From: Parabacteroides merdae ATCC 43184
Lineage (GTDB): Bacteria > Bacteroidota > Bacteroidia > Bacteroidales > Tannerellaceae
Reading direction: 5' to 3'
Length of the DNA stretch: 64,000 nt
NCBI RefSeq assembly: GCF_025151215.1
Contig: NZ_CP102286.1
Span: forward strand, 496,001-560,000
A program made the position numbers and the translations under genes. The notes beneath the pieces were generated by a model. That model was not told the DNA's origin. It saw only the letters and a program-made list of their open reading frames with translations, and ran no database searches. Of the stretch, positions 42,292-50,826 are shown one piece after another; position 1 is the stretch's first letter, and each line of letters begins with the position of its first letter.

Positions 42292-43587
42292 ATGCTGAAG
42301 AAGTTACTTGGGTTCGACCCACAGACAATGGCATTGCGCACGGAGATCATTGCCGGGATTACGACGTTCTTGACAATGAGTTACATCCTGGCTGTCAATC
42401 CCTCTATCCTGGCAACGACAGGGATGGACAAAGGCGCTGTTTTTACTGCAACCGCTTTGGCTTCGGCCCTCGCTACCTTGCTGCTGGCTTTTATGGCAAA
42501 GCTGCCTTTTGCCCAGGCTCCCAGTATGGCACTGAACGCCTTTTTCGCTTTTACGTTGGTGCAGGGCATGGGTTATTCCTGGCAGACCGCTATGACAGCG
42601 ATGTTTGTGGAGGGGGTGATCTTTATCCTGATTACGTTTCTGAACGTCCGGGAGGTGATCTTGAATAGCATACCGATGAACCTGCGCTTCGCTATTTCGG
42701 CGGGGATCGGCATGTTCATCGCTTTTGTGGGTTTGAAGAATGCCGGCATCATCGTTCCGAATCCGGCGACTTTCGTGATGTTCGGACCGTTCACTCCGGT
42801 TTCGATCCTGGCGATGGTGGGGGTTCTGTTGAGCGGTATCCTGGTCTTGAGGAAAGTGAAGGGAGCGTTGTTCTACAGCATTCTGATCTGTACGTTGATC
42901 GGTATTCCGTTAGGAGTGACGGAAATTCCGGATGGGTTCCTGCCTGTTTCCATTCCTCATTCGATGGTTCCGACGTTCTGCCAGTTTGATTTCAATGAGT
43001 TTTTTACGTTGGATATGGCAATCGTCATCTTTACCTTGCTGTTTATGAATATATTCGATACGGTCGGTACACTGGTCGGCCTGGCTTCGAAAACAGGCAT
43101 TATGGAAGAAGACGGACAGATTCCCCACGTAAAGGAGGCAATGATGTCCGATGCGATCGGTACGACGGTAGGGTCCATGATGGGAAGTTCTACGATTACC
43201 ACCTATGTGGAGAGTGCTTCCGGTATTGCGGAAGGCGGACGTTCAGGGTTCACTTCGCTGGTGACGGGTGTGTTGTTTTTGCTTGCTTTGTTCTTTGCTC
43301 CCCTGTTCCTGCTGATTCCGAGTGCGGCAACGACGGGGGCTTTGGTACTGGTCGGGGTGTTTATGATGGATTCTATCACAAAAGTCGATATGGATGACAT
43401 ATCCGAAGCGCTTCCGGCTTTTATCACCATGATCATGATGGTACTGACCTATTCCATTGCCGACGGAATGGTTTTAGGATTGTTGTGCTATGTACTGGTC
43501 AAGTTAGGATGCGGCAAACATAGGGAGGTAAGCCCTACCATGTATGTGCTGGCAGCCCTGTTCATCTTGAAATTTATTTTTGCATGA
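42292..43587 (+). CDS. NCS2 family guanine/hypoxanthine permease
   Basis: A 431-residue inner-membrane symporter with about 13-14 segments, of the AzgA/PbuG branch of NCS2. Typical blocks are EIIAGITTFLTMSYILAVNPSIL, FAQAPSMALNAFFAF (about residues 73-87), FTLLFMNIFDTVGTLVGLASKTG, and TTTYVESASGIAEGGRSGFTS-like GSSTITTYVESASGIAEGG. It imports hypoxanthine, guanine or adenine with protons. I start at ATG 42292, since the upstream frame overlaps the end of the DUF5020 gene. It ends 8 bp from the convergent antiporter gene. Confidence 0.92.
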   Translation: MLKKLLGFDPQTMALRTEIIAGITTFLTMSYILAVNPSILATTGMDKGAVFTATALASALATLLLAFMAKLPFAQAPSMALNAFFAFTLVQGMGYSWQTAMTAMFVEGVIFILITFLNVREVILNSIPMNLRFAISAGIGMFIAFVGLKNAGIIVPNPATFVMFGPFTPVSILAMVGVLLSGILVLRKVKGALFYSILICTLIGIPLGVTEIPDGFLPVSIPHSMVPTFCQFDFNEFFTLDMAIVIFTLLFMNIFDTVGTLVGLASKTGIMEEDGQIPHVKEAMMSDAIGTTVGSMMGSSTITTYVESASGIAEGGRSGFTSLVTGVLFLLALFFAPLFLLIPSAATTGALVLVGVFMMDSITKVDMDDISEALPAFITMIMMVLTYSIADGMVLGLLCYVLVKLGCGKHREVSPTMYVLAALFILKFIFA

Positions 43588-43595
43588 ATACTCTG

Positions 43596-44537
43596 TCAGA
43601 GTGTGTCGCGAAGTAACCAGAACATGTAAATCACATAGAAGAGAATCAAGACGAATCCTTCCGTCCGGGATATTTTTTGCCCGCTTTTCACCAGCGGCAA
43701 GAGCAGGACGGATATGCCCAACATGACCAGTAGGTCGATGTAGTTTACATTTTTGGCCTCGATGGGATGTATAAGCGAGCAAGAGCCGGCTATGGTCAGT
43801 ATATTGAATAAGTTTGAGCCGACGATATTCCCGATGGCAATATCCGTTTTACGCTTGTAAGCGGCAACAATGGATGTTGCCAGTTCCGGCATACTTGTTC
43901 CGGCTGCGACGATCGTAAGCCCGATAACTGCTTCGCTCACACCAAGCTCTTTGGCGATGGAAACGGCATTGTCCACCAATAATCGAGAGGCAAATACCAA
44001 GACGACCAGACCCCCGACGATGGCCAGCGTATCGACAGCCCAGTGCTTAGGCTGTTCTTCGAGTTCCTGGCTCGACCCTTCTGTTCCATGTTTGCGGGAG
44101 TAGAAGAGGCTGAATATTGTATAAATGATAATACCTGTTAGAAAGAAAAGCCCTTCCGTCCGCCCCAATGTCCCGTTCCAGAAAAGGATGGTGAACAGTA
44201 CGGTTGCGGCCAGCATGACCGGGATATCGATTCGGAGTAATTGCTTTTTTACCTGAAGCGGGCAAATGGTTGCCGAAACTCCTAATATGACTCCAATATT
44301 GAATATGTTCGAACCTACGATGTTTCCGATCGCAATATCGCCTTGTCCGCTGAGCGTGGCGTTCAGGCTTACTACCAGTTCGGGGGCACTTGTCCCGAAT
44401 GCAACGATGGTCAGACCGACCACCAAAGGTGAAATTTTGGCTTTGAGAGCTAAAGCGGAACTCCCCTGAACTAACCAACCGGCCCCTATGTAAAGCGCTA
44501 CCAGCGAGAGAATCAATAACGTCAAACTTGTAATCAT
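43596..44537 (-). CDS. Calcium/sodium antiporter, YrbG family
   Basis: A 313-residue CaCA-superfamily exchanger with ten membrane segments in two inverted repeats. Each repeat has its alpha motif: VAFGTSAPELVVSLNATLSGQGDIAIGNIVGSN (about 46-80) and VAAGTSMPELATSIVAAYKRKTDIAIGNIVGSN (about 210-245). It exchanges Ca2+ for Na+ (or H+) across the inner membrane. It is a single-gene unit that converges on the purine permease. The loop between the repeats is charged (SRKHGTEGSSQELEEQPKH). Confidence 0.95.
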   Translation of the reverse strand: MITSLTLLILSLVALYIGAGWLVQGSSALALKAKISPLVVGLTIVAFGTSAPELVVSLNATLSGQGDIAIGNIVGSNIFNIGVILGVSATICPLQVKKQLLRIDIPVMLAATVLFTILFWNGTLGRTEGLFFLTGIIIYTIFSLFYSRKHGTEGSSQELEEQPKHWAVDTLAIVGGLVVLVFASRLLVDNAVSIAKELGVSEAVIGLTIVAAGTSMPELATSIVAAYKRKTDIAIGNIVGSNLFNILTIAGSCSLIHPIEAKNVNYIDLLVMLGISVLLLPLVKSGQKISRTEGFVLILFYVIYMFWLLRDTL

Positions 44538-44738
44538 AGCCCTTTTTTCCTTATTCGTTTGTTAATCTATTAAAATGTCTTGCTTCCTGTTATCCCGGCA
44601 AAGAATATTTGCCGTAACCAAGTAAACAGCAAGTTGTTTTATAGGCAGAAAAACGTACCTCGGAAAACCTCGAGATCACCACGAAGTAAACAACAGGAAG
44701 CTAATAGACATTCAGTTAGGGTTGTTAGGAATTATTCT

Positions 44739-44948
44739 TTAATATTCGTATTCTTCATCCTTCGGACTATTGGCTTCCTGCCGCATATGAATGAACCGTA
44801 AAGCAATCATCGCTACACTCAGCACGGCAAGACTACCCATTGTTATCTCTTTTAATAACATATTGGAGAAGTCGCTTGTTCCGATTAATACCAAGATAAT
44901 GAATGACAACATCATAGTTGCATCCACAAGATCTTTATTTATTTTCAT
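44739..44948 (-). CDS. Small membrane protein of unknown function
   Basis: A 69-residue protein with two predicted membrane helices (about 8-25 and 35-53) and an acidic C-terminal tail (SPKDEEYEY). I recognise no family. It is read 32 bp after another small membrane protein on the same strand, so the two are probably one unit. Codon use and stable hydrophobic pattern suggest a real gene. Confidence 0.65.
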   Translation of the reverse strand: MKINKDLVDATMMLSFIILVLIGTSDFSNMLLKEITMGSLAVLSVAMIALRFIHMRQEANSPKDEEYEY

Positions 44949-44980
44949 GTCTGTATTTTTTTAGGCTGTGAAACGATCTT

Positions 44981-45187
44981 TTATTTTTCGGGGCTGGCTG
45001 TTTCTTCCGTTGTGGAAGGAGTGCTAAGGCCTTTCATGATGCCATACAAGCCTACACCGAGGGCTCCCATGACGACTACCAGTTTCAGATAATCGTTCGG
45101 AACGATGGAACTGCAAGCGAGTACACAACCGATAATAGTAATAACGACATAAATATAGATACTGAATTTATTCTTTTTAGTAGACAT
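44981..45187 (-). CDS. Small membrane protein of unknown function
   Basis: A 68-residue protein with a basic N-terminus (MSTKKNKF), two predicted membrane helices (about 9-27 and 35-52) and a Thr/Ser/Glu-rich tail (STPSTTEETASPEK). No family recognised. It pairs with the equally small membrane protein downstream. Confidence 0.65.
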   Translation of the reverse strand: MSTKKNKFSIYIYVVITIIGCVLACSSIVPNDYLKLVVVMGALGVGLYGIMKGLSTPSTTEETASPEK

Positions 45188-45300
45188 AATTATTTGATTT
45201 TTTAAGTGAATAATAAAATTGTTCGCATTTCGGAAAATGCAATAAAAGAAACGGTATGGAATTCATATCCCATACGAAATCAGAGATTATTCACTTACGA

Positions 45301-45705
45301 TCAAATAATGATTTTCCGCAGGCCATACACATGGTATCCCATGCGGCAAAGGAGGGTTGAAAAGTTAATGGTCTGACATATTGTTACCTCTTCGGATACT
45401 TTCCGGAGAAGATTGATTTCTTTCAAGCGAAAATACTGGATTGCCTTTTCTTCGATCTTCAGTAATCGTATGTTTAAAGTATTGCTGACATTCTGGATGC
45501 TTCTGCGAGGTGTCAGGCAATTGCAACCTTTCAAGTCGCTGCTGAGTATTTCCAGGTTATGCTGCATGTCAGCTGTTCCTTTTTCTATCATAACAGCCTC
45601 TTTCTGCACTTGTAAATCAAGTGTAGTATCGTTGTTCTGTACGTCTTCGGGTACAAAAAGCAACATTCCGAATAGTAGGGTCAATATGAATAGAAAATTC
45701 TTCAT
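45301..45705 (-). CDS. Exported protein of unknown function
   Basis: A 134-residue protein counted from ATG 45705. The N-terminus is a hydrophobic signal (MKNFLFILTLLFGMLLFVPEDVQ). The rest is a helical region with three Cys residues (GCNC and later CQ, LLC) that could form disulfides or bind metal. I know no family. A -7 box TATCTTTG at 45710-45717 (minus) ends only 5 bp before the ATG, so the transcript would have almost no leader. Confidence 0.55.
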   Translation of the reverse strand: MKNFLFILTLLFGMLLFVPEDVQNNDTTLDLQVQKEAVMIEKGTADMQHNLEILSSDLKGCNCLTPRRSIQNVSNTLNIRLLKIEEKAIQYFRLKEINLLRKVSEEVTICQTINFSTLLCRMGYHVYGLRKIII

Positions 45706-45761
45706 GTTACAAAGATATATGAATTCTTGCGTAAAAAACAAATATGTGCCCTTTTTGTTTT

Positions 45762-45770
45762 TATTTTTGC
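45762..45770 (+). promoter_or_regulatory. -7 element of menA
   Basis: TATTTTTGC about 25 bp before the chosen menA start. Its position excludes the ATG at 45744. Confidence 0.55.
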
Positions 45771-45794
45771 ATGCAAATTATGCTGAAAACAGAT

Positions 45795-46694
45795 ATGGAA
45801 GATAAAAAATCTCTTGCTGGGGCTTGGGTGGAGGCGGCACGTCCCAGGACCTTGCCGGCCTCTGTCAGTCCGGTTTTATTGGGGTGCGCATTGGCCTATT
45901 ATGACGGGATGTTCGATATAACACCGGCAGTATTGTGCCTCCTCGTGGCTCTCTTCGCCCAGATAGCCAGTAACTTTGCGAACGATTATTTCGATTTTAA
46001 GAAGGGAGCCGACCGGGAGGATCGGTTAGGGCCGGAGCGAGCGGTGGCGCAAGGCTGGATCACTCCGAAAGCCATGCTGACAGGTACGTTCGCCATGTTG
46101 GGACTGGCTTGCTTGTCCGGTTTGTTGTTGATCTGTTTTGCGGACTGGCGGCTGATATGGGTGGGACTTGCGATCGCCATATGTGTGCTGGCCTATTCTG
46201 CCGGTCCTTTTCCTTTGGCTTATAACGGACTGGGAGATGTCTGCGTATTGTTGTTTTACGGGGTTATACCGGTTTGTTTCACCTACTATATACAGACGTT
46301 GAGTTTCTCCTTGTTGTCTTTCTTGCTATCTGTGGCCTTGGGGCTTTTGTCTGTGAATATCTTAGTTGTCAATAATTACCGGGACTACCTGCAGGATAAG
46401 GCTGCCCGCAAACGGACGACAATCGTTTTGTTCGGTCGCCGTTTCGGTCGGGTGTTTTATATTTTGAATGAATGTGTGGCGTTTCTCTTGGTTCTCCCGC
46501 TTGTTCTGGATGCTCCTTGGTGGATTCTGTTTTTATTCGGGATCCTGTTCGCCCTTTGCTTTTACACGACACGGGAATTGCTTACACTGGAAGGAAGGGC
46601 GTTAAACCGTACATTGGGACATACGGCACGCAATGTATTTCTTTTTGCGGCAGTCCTTTCCCTTTTATTCGTATATGTGGGATCGAGTCTGTAG
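45795..46694 (+). CDS. menA: 1,4-dihydroxy-2-naphthoate polyprenyltransferase
   Basis: A 299-residue UbiA-superfamily prenyltransferase with eight or nine membrane segments. It attaches the polyprenyl chain to DHNA to form demethylmenaquinone, needed for anaerobic respiration via fumarate. Key motifs are AARPRTLPASVSPVLLG at the N-terminus, NDYFDFKKGADREDRLGPERAVAQGWI (first Asp-rich motif, about 60-86) and NYRDYLQDKAARKRTTIVLFG (second). Start ATG 45795 is chosen from family alignment; ATG 45780 is also possible. A long hairpin follows. Confidence 0.95.
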   Translation: MEDKKSLAGAWVEAARPRTLPASVSPVLLGCALAYYDGMFDITPAVLCLLVALFAQIASNFANDYFDFKKGADREDRLGPERAVAQGWITPKAMLTGTFAMLGLACLSGLLLICFADWRLIWVGLAIAICVLAYSAGPFPLAYNGLGDVCVLLFYGVIPVCFTYYIQTLSFSLLSFLLSVALGLLSVNILVVNNYRDYLQDKAARKRTTIVLFGRRFGRVFYILNECVAFLLVLPLVLDAPWWILFLFGILFALCFYTTRELLTLEGRALNRTLGHTARNVFLFAAVLSLLFVYVGSSL

Positions 46695-46745
46695 CCGGAC
46701 TGCCGTAGATTCTCTCTTGCAAGAGTAAGTACCGTCGGCCCGCAC

Positions 46746-46797
46746 TTATAGTTCTGAGAGTCTGCGATACTTTAATCGCAAGCTCTCAGAACTATAA
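46746..46797. terminator. Bidirectional terminator between menA and EamA gene
   Basis: A 15-bp perfect stem TTATAGTTCTGAGAG (46746-46760) / CTCTCAGAACTATAA (46783-46797) with an inner TGCGAT/ATCGCA stem. It lies between convergent genes. No long T run. Confidence 0.7.
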
Positions 46798-46821
46798 ACG
46801 TAAGACGCCGATTGTAAGGAC

Positions 46822-47763
46822 TTATTTCGAAACCTGAAAATGGGCCGCTTTCCTGTATAATTTCCGTAATGTGCCCTGGATCGATTTGGACAGGATAATC
46901 ATCGTTACAGCAATGATGATAAGCAGGATGCCTACTGCCAGATTGGGGGTGAAAGGCTCGCTGAAAACCAATATCCCGACACATACGGCGGTGATAGGTT
47001 CTACGGCGCCCAATACGGCGGTAAGCGTTCCGCCGATATTGTGCACGGCAAGCACGAGGGTGATATTCGAGATGACTGTCGGAACGATCGCCAACAGTAT
47101 CAGATTGACAAATGACATGCTGTCGGGAATCGGTTGGATACCCTGGTTGGTTCCCGCCTTGATGGCAAACAGAGCCGTGCTGACAATGAATACATAGAAG
47201 GTCAGTTTGCGTCCACCCATCTTTAGCCTGGAGGTTGATCCCCCGGCTAAGAATTTATTGACGGTCGTGATATAGAGCGCATATCCCAGGGCCGACAGCA
47301 GCACGATGAACACACCTAATGCGCTCAGTCTTATTTCTTCTTCACCTATCGAAAGACGTGCCACCCCGCAGATTGCCAAAACGATCGCCATCAAGGTAAT
47401 CCAGGATGTCTTTTCCCGGAAAAACAACAGCATGATAAGCGTTACGAATACCGGATAGGTGAAATGCAGCGTTGTGGCGATCCCCGCCGACATAAAATTG
47501 TATCCCCAGAACAGGAACATGGCGGAGGCCGTATAGAAAAAACCTAACAATATTAATACCGGGATATCTCTCTTGTCTGCGTGGAAAGATTCTTTCTTTG
47601 CGGCCATAATACCTGCCAGGGCCAATGCCGCGAACAGGAAACGGTAGAACAGGATGGAATCGAATTGCATTCCTTTTGCCATCAGGGGCAAGGTAAACAG
47701 CGGGATTAACCCGAAGGTTGCGGATGTCAAGATACCAAAGGCAAATCCTTTTAAATTATTCAT
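46822..47763 (-). CDS. EamA/DMT family transporter
   Basis: A 313-residue protein with ten membrane segments in two EamA repeats. Motifs include NNLKGFAFGILTSATFGLIPLFTLPL at the start, FMSAGIATTLHFTYPVFVTLIMLLFFREK at the end of repeat one and HNIGGTLTAVLGAVEPITAVCVGILVFSEPFTPN in repeat two. Substrate unknown. The start at 47763 is chosen because a consensus promoter sits at 47795-47827, ruling out the longer frame. Confidence 0.92.
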   Translation of the reverse strand: MNNLKGFAFGILTSATFGLIPLFTLPLMAKGMQFDSILFYRFLFAALALAGIMAAKKESFHADKRDIPVLILLGFFYTASAMFLFWGYNFMSAGIATTLHFTYPVFVTLIMLLFFREKTSWITLMAIVLAICGVARLSIGEEEIRLSALGVFIVLLSALGYALYITTVNKFLAGGSTSRLKMGGRKLTFYVFIVSTALFAIKAGTNQGIQPIPDSMSFVNLILLAIVPTVISNITLVLAVHNIGGTLTAVLGAVEPITAVCVGILVFSEPFTPNLAVGILLIIIAVTMIILSKSIQGTLRKLYRKAAHFQVSK

Positions 47764-47794
47764 CGTACTGCGTATTCTTTTTGATAAAACTGAT

Positions 47795-47827
47795 GCAAAG
47801 GTAGTCGAAACGGACATTTGCACCAAA
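47795..47827 (-). promoter_or_regulatory. Consensus promoter of the EamA gene
   Basis: TTTG (complement of 47824-47827), 20-bp spacer, TACCTTTGC (complement of 47795-47803). Confidence 0.75.
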
Positions 47828-47926
47828 ATTTGCGCTCGGTGTCTTTTATATGGTATCGGAATATAAAGGGTAAAGGAGGACGATACTCCGGTATTGTTAC
47901 GGAATGTTTGCAATTAGTAAAAGATG

Positions 47927-47992
47927 GAAGGTGCCCCAAAACAGTCCTGTTCTCACACCAAAGATGGGAATAAGGGCTTTTAGGACACCTTC
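47927..47992 (-). terminator. Terminator of the DJ-1 family gene
   Basis: Stem GAAGGTGCCCCAAAA (47927-47941) / TTTTAGGACACCTTC (47978-47992), one or two mismatches, just after the stop codon. Confidence 0.6.
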
Positions 47993-48016
47993 TATCAATG
48001 TGGACTGATCTTTTTC

Positions 48017-48562
48017 TTACAAAAGCAACCCTGCGGCAACCTCTTCCGCAACCGCATCGTTCTTGATGGCTGCGACCAGGGCGAGGCCAAAATTCATGAC
48101 TAATCCGGGGCCTTTGCCGGTTATCACATTGTCGGAGACTTCAACGGCTTCACCGGTGACGTTCGCACCGATCAGCTTCGGTTCAAAACCCGGATAGCAG
48201 GTCGCCTTGCGGCCCTTTAACAAGCCGAGTCCGCCCAATACCATAGGAGCGGCACAGATTGCAGCTACGATACGGCCTTCGCGGTATTGTCCGAGCAATG
48301 CTTCTTTGACGGTCTCCGAATCGTTCAGGTTCGATGCACCCGGCATGCCTCCGGGGAGAATGAGGGCATCGGCATCATTTAACAGGGCATTGTTCAATGT
48401 CGTGTCGGCTGTGACCGGAACATTGTGTGCACCGATGACAACCGGATCGGTTGTGATGGAAACAGTTGTAACTTCGATTCCACCGCGACGCAGAATATCG
48501 ACAGTCCCCAGGGCTTCCATTTCTTCGAAACCGTTCGCTAAGAATACAATTGCTTTCTTCAT
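48017..48562 (-). CDS. DJ-1/PfpI family protein
   Basis: A 181-residue single-domain protein of the DJ-1 group (YajL/ThiJ-like). The reactive cysteine is Cys103 in AAICAAPMVLGG at the nucleophile elbow, with the supporting Glu in NGFEEMEALG (about residue 14). Related proteins act in oxidative stress protection, as glyoxalases or protein deglycases; the exact role is debated. It follows tonB on the same strand with an ATAAATC dyad between. Confidence 0.92.
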   Translation of the reverse strand: MKKAIVFLANGFEEMEALGTVDILRRGGIEVTTVSITTDPVVIGAHNVPVTADTTLNNALLNDADALILPGGMPGASNLNDSETVKEALLGQYREGRIVAAICAAPMVLGGLGLLKGRKATCYPGFEPKLIGANVTGEAVEVSDNVITGKGPGLVMNFGLALVAAIKNDAVAEEVAAGLLL

Positions 48563-48590
48563 GATTTATGATTTATGAATTATGATTTAT

Positions 48591-48627
48591 AATTTATGAT
48601 TTATCAACTGCTCATAAATCATAAATT
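48591..48627. repeat. ATAAATC dyad at the end of tonB
   Basis: 14-bp perfect stem AATTTATGATTTAT / ATAAATCATAAATT (48591-48604, 48614-48627). Further tandem ATGATTTAT units extend to 48561. Confidence 0.8.
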
Positions 48628-49480
48628 ATTTAAGTTTATACAGATAGGTAATCGTACCACTCTGGTTGTTCGCTCCGCTGATGCTGTTGAACTTGGCGCG
48701 TTTGGCCGCGTCCAGGGCGCTCTTGCGCATGGAACCGTTGTCGATGTTGGTACCTTTGCCTATTTCTGCAAATATAACATTTCCTTTCGGATCTACCGTA
48801 ATGTTGATTACGATTCGTCCTTCTTCCTGGATCGTGTAAGCTGGGCGTGGTAGACCTCCCGCTCCGATCGAACGTCCGTTCAGGTTGAACGAACCATATC
48901 CGCCAACACCTTCATTAGCCCCGTGGTCGGAATTTCCGAACGGGCTACCCTGATTGCCGGTTCCGGATCCGGCATCTCCCTGGCTGTTCCCTTCTTGGCT
49001 GCCTATTCCGAAAGCACCTGCGACCTTGTTGCTGATGGCCTGTTCTTTCTTGCGGCGTTCTTCGGCAAGGCGTTTCTTCTCGGCTTCCTCCTTGCGGATG
49101 CGTTCTTTTTCAGCCTCCTCTTTCCGTTTTTTCTCTTCTTCTTTCTTGCGTTGCTCTTCTTTTTCTTTTTTCTTCTTTGCTTCTTCGATTGCGACGCTTT
49201 CTTCGATCTCCTGCGTCACCAGATCTTCCTTAGGAGTTTCTACCTTCGGTTCCGGAACGGGAGGGGGAGGAGGAGTCGTTTCTTGTGGAGGTTCCTGTCC
49301 GGTATATTTCGGTTCGAAAGTCCCGGCTGCCGCATTGACATTTCCGAAGTTCACCAATATACCGCCGTCTTCATCGGGAACGACGGTTTTGAGAACCGTG
49401 AATCCCAGAATCAGCAGGATGAACAGGTGGAATGCCACCGAACCCGCTATGCCATATATGTCATCTTTATTTAACTTCAT
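48626..49480 (-). CDS. tonB: TonB-family energy transducer
   Basis: A 284-residue protein with one N-terminal membrane helix (about residues 12-33), a Pro-rich segment (TTPPPPPVPEPK, about 69-80), a long Lys/Glu coiled coil (about 98-150), a Gly/Asn/Ser linker and a C-terminal TonB-like domain (RIVINITVDPKGNVIFAEIGKG). It spans the periplasm and passes ExbBD-derived energy to TonB-dependent transporters, here including SusC. The Lys/Glu coil also recalls TolA, so a Tol-type role is an alternative. It is the last gene after exbB and exbD. Confidence 0.9.
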   Translation of the reverse strand: MKLNKDDIYGIAGSVAFHLFILLILGFTVLKTVVPDEDGGILVNFGNVNAAAGTFEPKYTGQEPPQETTPPPPPVPEPKVETPKEDLVTQEIEESVAIEEAKKKKEKEEQRKKEEEKKRKEEAEKERIRKEEAEKKRLAEERRKKEQAISNKVAGAFGIGSQEGNSQGDAGSGTGNQGSPFGNSDHGANEGVGGYGSFNLNGRSIGAGGLPRPAYTIQEEGRIVINITVDPKGNVIFAEIGKGTNIDNGSMRKSALDAAKRAKFNSISGANNQSGTITYLYKLK

Positions 49481-49501
49481 GAATTATGAATTATAATTTA
49501 T

Positions 49502-49559
49502 GATTTATGAATTCTGATTTATCATCGACGCATCAATCATAAATCAGAATTCATAAATC
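49502..49559. repeat. ATAAATC dyad between exbD and tonB
   Basis: Perfect 21-bp inverted repeat (49502-49522 and 49539-49559) containing TATGAATTCTGA, with a 16-nt loop. Confidence 0.85.
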
Positions 49560-49563
49560 TCAA

Positions 49564-49974
49564 CTATTTTTGTGATCGGGTGGCAAGCACCATCTTGAAT
49601 TTATTCTGATTTGCGATGTTCAGAATACGTACGATTTCTTTATAAGGGACCGTCTCGTCTGCATACAAGGCTACAAACATTTCCGGTTCTTTTGCATAAC
49701 TGTCTTGCAGGAATGGGGTGATCTCTTCGAAAGACACCTGTTTTTCCCGCTGGTTACCGAAAGCGACATAGTAATTCAGATTCGCATCGATCGTGACACG
49801 CGTCAGTGGCTTGGCAGCAGTCTGCTTTTGTGCCTGTGGGAGCGTCACCTTGATGGCGTTCGGAATCACGACGGTGGAGGTAACCATAAAGAAAATCAAC
49901 AGCAGGAATATGACGTCCGTCATGGAAGCCATGCTGAAGCTTTCGTTTACTTTTGTTCTTCGTTTTAAAGCCAT
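49564..49974 (-). CDS. exbD: ExbD/TolR family biopolymer transport protein
   Basis: A 136-residue protein: short cytoplasmic N-terminus (MALKRRTKVNESFSMASMTD), one membrane helix (VIFLLLIFFMVTSTVV) whose Asp at about residue 19 is the proton-path residue, and a periplasmic domain (VTIDANLNYYVAFGN to the end). With ExbB it forms the proton-driven motor that energises TonB. It is encoded between exbB and tonB, with palindromic repeats at both junctions. Confidence 0.94.
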   Translation of the reverse strand: MALKRRTKVNESFSMASMTDVIFLLLIFFMVTSTVVIPNAIKVTLPQAQKQTAAKPLTRVTIDANLNYYVAFGNQREKQVSFEEITPFLQDSYAKEPEMFVALYADETVPYKEIVRILNIANQNKFKMVLATRSQK

Positions 49975-49989
49975 AACTTTTTGAGTTAT

Positions 49990-50056
49990 GATTTATGATT
50001 TGTGATTTATGATTGTATCTGTGTCGGGATAAATCATAAATCACAAATCATAAATC
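49990..50056. repeat. ATAAATC dyad between exbB and exbD
   Basis: Perfect 25-bp inverted repeat (49990-50014 and 50032-50056), built from ATTTATG/ATTTGTG units, with a 17-nt loop. Confidence 0.88.
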
Positions 50057-50057
50057 T

Positions 50058-50768
50058 TTAGTTTGCAGGTTCATTCAATAAGTCCATAAATTCCATCGTG
50101 CGGGCTTCCATCTTGTTTACCACGTTGTCTACCTGCGAAACCAGATAGTTGTAGGCAAACAGGGTGATGATACCGACAACCAGGCCACCTACCGTTGTTA
50201 CCAGCGCTTCGTAGATACCGCCCGACAATAAGGTTACGTCTACATTCGTTCCTGCATTAGCCATATCGAAAAAGGCGCGAACCATACCGGTTACCGTACC
50301 TAAGAAACCCAACATGGGAGCGCCGGCGGCTGTCGTGGCGATCAGCGGGAATCCTTTTTCGAGTTTGGCGATCTCCAGGTTACCCACGTTCTCGATGGCA
50401 ACCAGTACGTCGTTCATCGGGCGTCCCAAGCGGGTGATACCTTTCTCGATCATACGGGCGGAAGGGGTGTTGGTGCTTCGGCACAGGTTCAGGGCCGAAT
50501 CAACCTTCCCTTCATGGATGTAATCTTTGATGCGGTTCATAAATGTTTCATCCTCCTTACCGGCGCGGCGGATGACCATCAGGCGCTGGATAAATATATA
50601 ACATGCCATCAGCGACAATAGCAATAAGACAACCATAATCCACCCCCCTTTAAAAGCCAGGTCGATTACATTGATTTCAGCTTCCGTGGGTGCTGTTACC
50701 GCCGTGAGGTCCGGCATTTGTTCTGCTGTTTGTGCCCCTACTGCTTGCAGGGAAAGTAAAATGCTCAT
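50058..50768 (-). CDS. exbB: MotA/TolQ/ExbB proton channel family protein
   Basis: A 236-residue protein with three membrane helices. The first (about 38-62) follows a signal-like N-terminus with EQMPDLTAVTAPTEAE. The conserved pair of helices is in LIATTAAGAPMLGFLGTVTGMVRAFFDMA and LVTTVGGLVVGIITLFAYNYL (about 140-215), the ion-path region. It forms the pentameric stator-like channel of the TonB motor. It comes after pdxJ in the same direction, an arrangement I recall as common in Bacteroidetes. Confidence 0.94.
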   Translation of the reverse strand: MSILLSLQAVGAQTAEQMPDLTAVTAPTEAEINVIDLAFKGGWIMVVLLLLSLMACYIFIQRLMVIRRAGKEDETFMNRIKDYIHEGKVDSALNLCRSTNTPSARMIEKGITRLGRPMNDVLVAIENVGNLEIAKLEKGFPLIATTAAGAPMLGFLGTVTGMVRAFFDMANAGTNVDVTLLSGGIYEALVTTVGGLVVGIITLFAYNYLVSQVDNVVNKMEARTMEFMDLLNEPAN

Positions 50769-50769
50769 A

Positions 50770-50826
50770 TTTGATTTGTGATTTGTGATTTATGAATTAT
50801 CTGTTAATTGTCTATTGTCAATAGAC
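50770..50826. repeat. Repeat and palindrome between pdxJ and exbB
   Basis: Tandem TGATTTG/TGATTTATGA units followed by the palindrome GTCTATTG-T-CAATAGAC (50810-50826) that overlaps the pdxJ stop codon. Confidence 0.7.

Noticed and set aside
49985..50056. Possible CRISPR-like array from repeated ATAAATC units
   Set aside because: Units are 7-10 bp, contiguous or inverted, with no unique spacers and no cas genes.
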